64,000 bases of DNA from Acutalibacter muris. Its GTDB lineage: Bacteria > Bacillota > Clostridia > Oscillospirales > Acutalibacteraceae. Below, piece by piece: positions 59,188 through 64,000 of this stretch. The stretch is from assembly GCF_002201475.1 (NCBI RefSeq), contig NZ_CP021422.1:372001-436000 (forward strand), given 5' to 3'. The notes under the pieces are model-generated. The model ran no database searches. It was not told where the DNA came from and was given only the letters and a program-made list of their open reading frames with translations. Each line of letters opens with the position of its first letter. Position 1 is the first letter of the stretch. The position numbers were made by a program, and so were the translations under genes.

Positions 59188-59574
59188 ATGAAAAGGTTAA
59201 TGACAGGATGTATTATGGCGGCGCTTATACTCAGCTGCGCCACAGTAAGCGCTTCGGCCCGGCACGGCTGCATGGACACGGTCTGCGGCGGGTTCTCTAT
59301 CGGGTGCGGGCCGGCCGTCTGCGTGAGCCAGGAGAGGGTTAGGCTACACAGCTGTGTGGATGAGGACGGCGACGGGGTCTGCGACAACTACGACCCCGAC
59401 CGCTGCCCCGGAAACGGCATAGGCGGCGGATATGTGGATACTGATAACGACGGAGTCTGCGACAACTATGACCCGGATTACTGCCCCGGCTATGGCAGCG
59501 GAAACGGCATGGGCTATGGCAACGGCGGCCATCATGGCGGCGGCCGGGGGCATCACGGCGGCAGGCACTGCTGA
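59188..59574 (+). CDS. Secreted protein with calcium-loop repeats and His/Gly-rich tail
   Basis: 128 residues. Signal peptide at 1-24 (cleavage near SASA). The mature part has eleven or so Cys, two copies of a thrombospondin-3/EF-loop-like repeat (DEDGDGVCDNYDPDRCPG at about 58-75 and DTDNDGVCDNYDPDYCPG at about 84-101), and a tail rich in Gly and His (GGHHGGGRGHHGGRHC). The acidic loops should bind Ca2+ and the His tail could bind Zn, Ni or Cu. AGGAGG precedes the ATG. The ECF sigma gene starts nine bases after its stop. Confidence 0.75.
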   Translation: MKRLMTGCIMAALILSCATVSASARHGCMDTVCGGFSIGCGPAVCVSQERVRLHSCVDEDGDGVCDNYDPDRCPGNGIGGGYVDTDNDGVCDNYDPDYCPGYGSGNGMGYGNGGHHGGGRGHHGGRHC

Positions 59575-59583
59575 TACGGACAT

Positions 59584-60066
59584 ATGCGCAGCGAGCAGGA
59601 GACGGCAGAGGCAATAGACCGGCACGCCGACATGGTGCGCAGGCTATGCCTTATACATCTGAAGAACCAAGCCGACTCTGAGGACGTGTTTCAAACGGTG
59701 TTCATGAAATACGCCCTCAGCTCTGTTGTGTTTGAAAATGAGGAGCATGAGAAGGCATGGTTCCTCCGGGTGACCATCAACGCCTGCCGGGACCTGCTGC
59801 GAAGCTTTTTCAGAAGCCGCACGGTCCCCTTGGAGGAGCTTATCGAGCTGCCGGACGAGACCTCCGGCGACTCCCGGGAGGTGCTCCGGGCGGTGCTGGA
59901 GCTGCCGGACAAGTACAGGGAGGTGGTGTACCTGCACTACTTCGAGGGCTACACCGCGCCGGAGATAGCCGGGCTCATGAGGAAAAATGTGAACACTGTA
60001 TATTCTCTGCTGGCACGCGCGAAGAAGCTGCTTAGGGGAAGGCTGGGAGGTGACGAGGATGCGTAG
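59584..60066 (+). CDS. ECF-type RNA polymerase sigma factor
   Basis: 160 residues: sigma region 2 (SEDVFQTVFMKYALSS) and region 4 (VVYLHYFEGYTAPEIAGLMR with KNVNTVYSLLARAKKLLRG), joined by a short linker, the minimal ECF layout. No extra domain. There is only a weak ribosome site; translation is probably coupled to the upstream secreted-protein gene. The anti-sigma gene overlaps its 3' end by eight bases. Confidence 0.92.
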   Translation: MRSEQETAEAIDRHADMVRRLCLIHLKNQADSEDVFQTVFMKYALSSVVFENEEHEKAWFLRVTINACRDLLRSFFRSRTVPLEELIELPDETSGDSREVLRAVLELPDKYREVVYLHYFEGYTAPEIAGLMRKNVNTVYSLLARAKKLLRGRLGGDEDA

Positions 60067-60625
60067 CAGGCTGCAAAGCGCTTTCTCGGCGGTGCGTGCC
60101 GAGAGTGGGCTTAAAGAGAGGACCCTCCGGCGTATCTACGCCCCGGCGCGGCGCGGCAAAAAGCGTCCGCTCGCCCTTGCGGCGGCCTGCCTTGCGGTGC
60201 TGCTCTGCCTTGGGGGCGGGCTGTTCTTCACGCCGGTTTCAGCCATCGGCATTGAGATAAATCCGTCGCTGCGGCTGAAGGTCAACCGCTTCGACATAGT
60301 TATCGGGGTCGAGGGGCTGAATCGGGACGGCGAACGCATAGCGGAGAACACCCAGGTCCTATTTTCCGAATACTCCAAAGCTATCGATACCCTTCTCTCC
60401 GACCCACAGCTCCGGGTATATCTCGAGGAGGGCCGGGACATGGAGATATATGTTGAGTGCGAGGACGAGCAGCGGTGCAACAGGATGCTGGAGCGAGTGG
60501 AGGGCTGCGTAAACGGCGAAGGGAACGTTACCTGCCACGCCGGCAGCGGCTCGGGCCATGGAGAAGGGCACGGCGGGGGCCACGGGAGGTGTCACAGGCA
60601 TCGGGGCGGCCAGGAGACAGATTAA
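60059..60625 (+). CDS. RsgI-like membrane anti-sigma factor with His-rich tail
   Basis: 188 residues. A short cytoplasmic part (about 1-36) that would bind the sigma factor, one membrane segment (about 38-58), then an extracellular domain opening with IEINPSLRLKVNRFDIVIGV and EGLNRDGERI, typical of the RsgI middle domain. A Cys-containing region (CEDEQRC, about 134-140) leads to a Gly/His tail (about 162-184: SGHGEGHGGGHGRCHRHRGG). The ATG at 60059 has GGAGGTGA six bases upstream. The tail resembles the tail of the secreted protein two genes upstream. Confidence 0.85.
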   Translation: MRSRLQSAFSAVRAESGLKERTLRRIYAPARRGKKRPLALAAACLAVLLCLGGGLFFTPVSAIGIEINPSLRLKVNRFDIVIGVEGLNRDGERIAENTQVLFSEYSKAIDTLLSDPQLRVYLEEGRDMEIYVECEDEQRCNRMLERVEGCVNGEGNVTCHAGSGSGHGEGHGGGHGRCHRHRGGQETD

Positions 60626-61971
60626 GACTCCTTCAGGCTCATGGCCAGCACTCGGCAGGCCTCGTCTATAAGAGCGTCGACGTCGCCCTCGGTATAGCCG
60701 GTGTGCACGTCTAAACAGTCGCTCTCCAGGTTATAAAGCCCGAAGGTCACCGTGTCGAAGAAGTTTACGGCGGTTATCGCGTCCCGCACCGCGCAGAGCC
60801 CCTGGAAGTTCTCGTCGGTCAGGCTCCATTTCTTGGCCCCTCCGGCAAGGCTCACCGGGTATTCCTCGCTCATGAGCCGCGAGTCCATGGGGAAGCCCAG
60901 GAAGGTCCCTTCTCCCGCCAGGAACTGGTTGTAGAAGCCCGTACCCTGCTGGCTCTCAAGGCCCAGAAGGTAGTCCAGCACCAGGAAGGCCTCCTCCTTA
61001 TGTCTGCTGCCCGCGCTTATGGCGGCGTAGCTGCGCACCGCGGCGGTGACCCCGCCGGGCTTGGAGTAGAGGGGGATATAGGTCAGGGGAACGTCCTCTT
61101 TAACAGTGTCGGCAGCATGGATATAGAAGCTGGAGACGCCGGTATTGAACCCCGGGCCCACCAGGGCCTGATAGTATGTGGGGGTGTCGCCGAAGCTCTC
61201 ATTGTCGGAGAGGTCCATCAGTTCAAGGTTCTTATGTATGCGCGCTTTCACCTCGTCGGCGGTGAAAAGCAGTTCCTCCTTGTCGTAGTCCGCAAGCTTC
61301 CCCAGAGTATTGTGCACCGTCCTGTCGCCGATGGACAGCTTTTTCTGTGGGGAGCCGCCGTCGAAGCTTATGCTGGCAAGGTCTATGATATCCTCGCTTG
61401 CGGCCATCTGCTCCCAGGTCATGTCCGTACTTGGGTTATGGGTCACGTCCTCCTTCAGAAAGCAGCTCATGTTGAACTGGTAGCTAAGCGGGATGATGAA
61501 CTGGCCCTTCTCGGTCCTACCGGCGTTCAGGACGGTCTGGACCTGCTGGTCCCAGTCTGTGTACTGGGACTTTTCCATGAGCTTGTCCAGGTTCAGAAGA
61601 AGGCCGTTCCGGGCGGCCTTCTCCGGGTATGGGAACACCAGGTCGTCCTGCCAGCCGGAGTTGATGATGAAAAGGTCCGGGCCATCGCCGCTCATTATCT
61701 CCGTGTGCAGCCGGGTCAGGGCCCCCATGCGCTCCTCACCCTCGGGGGGTACCAGCTCTATTTCAAATTCCTGCGCTCCTCCGGACTCCGCCAGTGTCTC
61801 AAGAATCTTCTCGAAGTCGTGGGTGGCCTGGTTCACCATGGTGTCGCGGATGTCCAGGTCCAGGCAGATGCGAAGGGGACCTTTGTCCTTGGGTCCACAG
61901 CCGGGAAGGCATAGGGCCATGATCAGTGCCAGGGTGAGTAAAGCTGTCAGTGTGCGCTTGACGTTTTTCAT
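60622..61971 (-). CDS. Extracellular solute-binding lipoprotein (ABC sugar type)
   Basis: 449 residues. Signal peptide with lipobox LPGC near residue 25, then a family-1 binding-protein fold (TEIMSGDGPDLFIINSGWQD, MTWEQMAAS, and a late YTEGDVDALIDEACRVLA). No permease or ATPase gene is in the window, so it is an orphan. ATG at 61971 follows GCGAGG. Its stop overlaps the stop of the convergent anti-sigma gene. Two GTTGGTTGC repeats lie upstream. Confidence 0.88.
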   Translation of the reverse strand: MKNVKRTLTALLTLALIMALCLPGCGPKDKGPLRICLDLDIRDTMVNQATHDFEKILETLAESGGAQEFEIELVPPEGEERMGALTRLHTEIMSGDGPDLFIINSGWQDDLVFPYPEKAARNGLLLNLDKLMEKSQYTDWDQQVQTVLNAGRTEKGQFIIPLSYQFNMSCFLKEDVTHNPSTDMTWEQMAASEDIIDLASISFDGGSPQKKLSIGDRTVHNTLGKLADYDKEELLFTADEVKARIHKNLELMDLSDNESFGDTPTYYQALVGPGFNTGVSSFYIHAADTVKEDVPLTYIPLYSKPGGVTAAVRSYAAISAGSRHKEEAFLVLDYLLGLESQQGTGFYNQFLAGEGTFLGFPMDSRLMSEEYPVSLAGGAKKWSLTDENFQGLCAVRDAITAVNFFDTVTFGLYNLESDCLDVHTGYTEGDVDALIDEACRVLAMSLKES

Positions 61972-62008
61972 AACCAAAACCTCGCTTAAATTTTTTGACA
62001 GACGGCCT

Positions 62009-62059
62009 GTTGGTTGCGCCTGTCATATATAAGAAGTGAGGTTTTTTACCGTTGGTTGC
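62009..62059. repeat. Direct repeats upstream of the solute-binding protein gene
   Basis: GTTGGTTGC occurs at 62009-62017 and 62051-62059, 42 bases apart (about four helical turns), either side of a TATATA stretch. A regulator-binding pair is possible. Confidence 0.4.
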
Positions 62060-62093
62060 ACAGAAGCATAAATGTTTACAGAATGTTCATATT

Positions 62094-62939
62094 TTACATC
62101 CCCAGCAGCCCGGCGGCGTTCCCGCCCAGTATCATATGGAGCTCCCCCTGAGAAAGGGGCTGGGCCCTTATCCAATCAAGGCTCTCCCTCTGGCTGCTCC
62201 AGGGGCTGTCGCTGCCAAAGAGCACTCGCCCCGGGCCGAAGGCTTTGACCAACTCCATGAAGCCGTCACTGTCCAAAAGCTGAAGCTCCTCCTCTGAGTA
62301 GTGGCTGTCTATGGGGGTCCTCCTGCCGGTAGAGAAGCTGGTGTCGATAAACACCGGCAGCCCCGGCAGCAGTTCCAGTACCTTGTCCCAGCAGCGCCAG
62401 CCGCCCATATGGGCCAGCACCAGCTTTACAGGGCCCGCCTGCTTCACGGCGTTTTTCACCATCTCCGGGGAGCAGCGGACCACCCCGGGGAAGCCTATGT
62501 CCAGGCCCGCGTGGGTGACAACGATAAGTCCCAGCTCCCCGGCCCGGTCCAGTATACGCAGGGTGCGGGGGTCGTCAAAGTCCACCCCCTGATAGACCGG
62601 GTGGAGCTTTATGCCCCGGAGCCCCAGGCTCTTTATGCGTGCAAGCTCCTCATGCCAGCCCTCATAGTCCGGGTGCATACAGCCGAAGGAGAGAAGCCCG
62701 GCCTCCCGGAAATTTTCGCTGATGGCGGCGGAGGAATCATTTATATGCTCCACCTGCCGGGGAGCCGTGGCCACTGGGAGCACAACGGACAGGTCCACTC
62801 CGGCTTCACCCATGGAGGCCCGAAGCCCCTCCGGGGTGCCGTCGGTGAAGGGGAGTGTATGGCTCATGGCGCTGAGCTTACTGAGGGTGGACGCGGCTAT
62901 TTTGGGCGGGAAGGTGTGGGTGTGGAAGTCGATTATCAT
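62094..62939 (-). CDS. Metal-dependent hydrolase of the amidohydrolase superfamily
   Basis: 281 residues, TIM barrel. Metal ligands: IIDFHTHTFPPKI at the N-terminus, LRGIKLHPVYQGVDFDD, THAGLDIGFPG, LAHMGGW and FGSDSPWSSQRESLDWI at the C-terminus. This is the decarboxylase/lactonase-like (Amidohydro_2) group; the substrate is unknown. AAAGGAG precedes the ATG, ten bases after the stop of the bile-salt-hydrolase-like gene, so the two are cotranscribed. Confidence 0.85.
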   Translation of the reverse strand: MIIDFHTHTFPPKIAASTLSKLSAMSHTLPFTDGTPEGLRASMGEAGVDLSVVLPVATAPRQVEHINDSSAAISENFREAGLLSFGCMHPDYEGWHEELARIKSLGLRGIKLHPVYQGVDFDDPRTLRILDRAGELGLIVVTHAGLDIGFPGVVRCSPEMVKNAVKQAGPVKLVLAHMGGWRCWDKVLELLPGLPVFIDTSFSTGRRTPIDSHYSEEELQLLDSDGFMELVKAFGPGRVLFGSDSPWSSQRESLDWIRAQPLSQGELHMILGGNAAGLLGM

Positions 62940-62949
62940 GCTGTCTCCT

Positions 62950-63927
62950 TTAGTTCATATACCGCACCTGCTGGACCTCCTCCAGGGGATAGAGGGTCAG
63001 CGAGGGGGCGCTGACGTTCTTTTCTGTCATGCGCACGGCGGTAAGCTGTGAGTTCGAGTAGGTCTTATAATAGTATATTCCTCTGGTGGTGTTCATGCAG
63101 CAGGCATAGGTGGTGGTGTTGCAGACGTTGCCCTTGAGCATAGTGGAGCCCCGCACCAGCCAGACGTTGTCCAGGATATGGAAGAACTGGGAAACGGAAG
63201 CCTCCTCGCTGTCCCCGCAGAGGGAGTTCATCCTGTTAAAGCAGGCCCGCACGAAGCGGGAGGTGGGGGAGTTGTCCCCGGGCAGACCGATGGAGCCCAT
63301 ACCGCTGCCGAAGGCGCAAAGATCCAGGCCCTTACAGAAGCGGTTCTGGGGCGGCTGGGAGGTGAGGTTCATAAAGCTGTTCAGGTTCATGCTGTGATAG
63401 GGGAAGGTGGGGTTATTGGTCAGCACGCCATAGGGATTGTCGTATACCCGGAAGCCCTCCTCTCTGGTCTGCTCCACCACAAGGCTGTCCGCGCCGTCGC
63501 TTATCATCCAGTGCAGCGGCGCGGTGGGGGTGCCCGGGTCTATGGGGATATCCACCAGCCAGACAGAGGGCAGTTCCCTTTTAAGGTCCTCTACCGTGGC
63601 GAAGGTGCCCAGCACCCAGAGTATGAACTCATAGGGGGCAAGGTTTCGTTTCCCGGGAACCGGCTCGCCGTACCAGGCGTTTTCCGGGAAGTTGAGTCCG
63701 GCCATGGAGAGGCCCTTCTCGTTGGTGGCCTCGGCATAGAGGGGATATCCCCCCTTGGCGGTGGCCATGCCTATCATGGCGTACCAAGTCTCAAAGCTGT
63801 CCCCGGACTTCAGGGGGACGCGGTAGTTCCTGGGGGTGACGGCCACCTGCTCGCCGAAGCGGTAGTGGAGGTCCATGGTGCGGCCAAAGTATACGTCCCG
63901 GGTTTTCATGGTGATGCAAGTGCACAT
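62950..63927 (-). CDS. Choloylglycine hydrolase family protein (bile-salt-hydrolase-like)
   Basis: 325 residues, Ntn hydrolase. Removal of Met1 exposes the catalytic Cys2 (MCTCITMKT). Other family residues are visible: Arg16 and Asp19 in GRTMD, TNNPTFPYHSMNLNSFMNL (Asn171/172), and GLPGDNSPTSRFVRACF with Arg224. The NNPTF and GLPGD...SRFVR forms resemble bile salt hydrolases more than penicillin V acylases, but substrate is not proven. ATG at 63927 is chosen because Cys must be residue 2; an in-frame ATG at 63945 would abolish that. No signal peptide; cytoplasmic. Confidence 0.85.
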   Translation of the reverse strand: MCTCITMKTRDVYFGRTMDLHYRFGEQVAVTPRNYRVPLKSGDSFETWYAMIGMATAKGGYPLYAEATNEKGLSMAGLNFPENAWYGEPVPGKRNLAPYEFILWVLGTFATVEDLKRELPSVWLVDIPIDPGTPTAPLHWMISDGADSLVVEQTREEGFRVYDNPYGVLTNNPTFPYHSMNLNSFMNLTSQPPQNRFCKGLDLCAFGSGMGSIGLPGDNSPTSRFVRACFNRMNSLCGDSEEASVSQFFHILDNVWLVRGSTMLKGNVCNTTTYACCMNTTRGIYYYKTYSNSQLTAVRMTEKNVSAPSLTLYPLEEVQQVRYMN

Positions 63928-64000
63928 ATATGTCCCGCCTTTCATACTGGGTATAGTTAACGCAGTTCAAAAGAGATAAATACCTTTTTTCAAGTGCGTT

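Noticed and set aside
1..64000. tRNA, rRNA or CRISPR arrays
   Set aside because: No cloverleaf, ribosomal RNA or regularly spaced repeat was noticed on either strand; a dedicated scan was not possible here.

Overview
The window looks like a chromosome segment of a GC-rich, low-motility gut Firmicute, most likely class Clostridia. Pointers are the Gram-positive cell-wall genes (murD, murE, murF scattered among house-keeping genes), a BofA-like sporulation-type membrane protein, an SLH-anchored surface protein, a bile-salt-hydrolase-like enzyme, and a MobQ/DUF3847/large-serine-recombinase mobile element of the kind common in gut Clostridia. Near-consensus sigma-A promoters (TTGNNN-N17-TATAAT, often with an extended TGn) and strong AGGAGG-type ribosome sites fit this. 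No tRNA, rRNA or CRISPR was seen. Species cannot be named from the sequence alone.

Layout. 1-5.7 kb (minus): a frameshifted GNAT gene cut by the window edge, murF, pepC, murE and a YhhN membrane protein. 5.9-13.4 kb: zinc-ribbon membrane protein, galU, nrdR (minus), an ABC-F ATPase, mtaB and a two-domain PPK2. 13.4-21.9 kb (minus): nagA, bofA-like, rnr, murD, a half-ABC exporter, a sirtuin and exonuclease III. 22-31.3 kb: ppiB, then minus-strand pdp, cdd, kdgK, manA, a penicillin-binding protein, an orphan ectB-like transaminase, two GNAT genes and prfB. 31.4-37.2 kb: GH105, hemolysin III, then a heterodimeric ABC exporter behind what looks like a leader-peptide attenuator.

37.25-45.3 kb: a beta-helix protein gene is split by a roughly 6.3 kb mobilizable element (lipoprotein, hypothetical protein, MobA/L relaxase with a recognisable oriT, three AT-rich cargo genes, DUF3847 protein, and a serine recombinase that has lost its catalytic half). 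45.5-57.8 kb: a uronate-catabolism and sugar region (kduI, kduD, frameshifted GH88, two Gfo/Idh oxidoreductases, YjhG-like dehydratase, KDPG aldolase, a TIM-barrel isomerase), with fRMsr, a C39-like SLH protein and a GT-C type membrane protein mixed in. 57.8-60.6 kb: a yybP-ykoY manganese riboswitch in front of a CaCA-family exchanger, followed by a secreted calcium-loop/His-rich protein, an ECF sigma factor and an RsgI-like anti-sigma factor with a His-rich tail. 60.6-64 kb (minus): an orphan sugar-binding lipoprotein, an amidohydrolase and a bile-salt-hydrolase-family enzyme.

How the genes work together. GH105 and GH88 lack signal peptides, so they would release unsaturated uronates inside the cell; KduI, KduD, KdgK (at 24.3 kb) and KDPG aldolase (at 53.5 kb) then form the complete route to pyruvate and glyceraldehyde 3-phosphate. 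The beta-helix gene and GH88 gene of this route are both broken in this sequence. The most unusual candidates are the metal-linked exchanger/secreted protein/ECF sigma/anti-sigma block at 57.9-60.6 kb and the attenuator in front of the ABC exporter at 33.4 kb.
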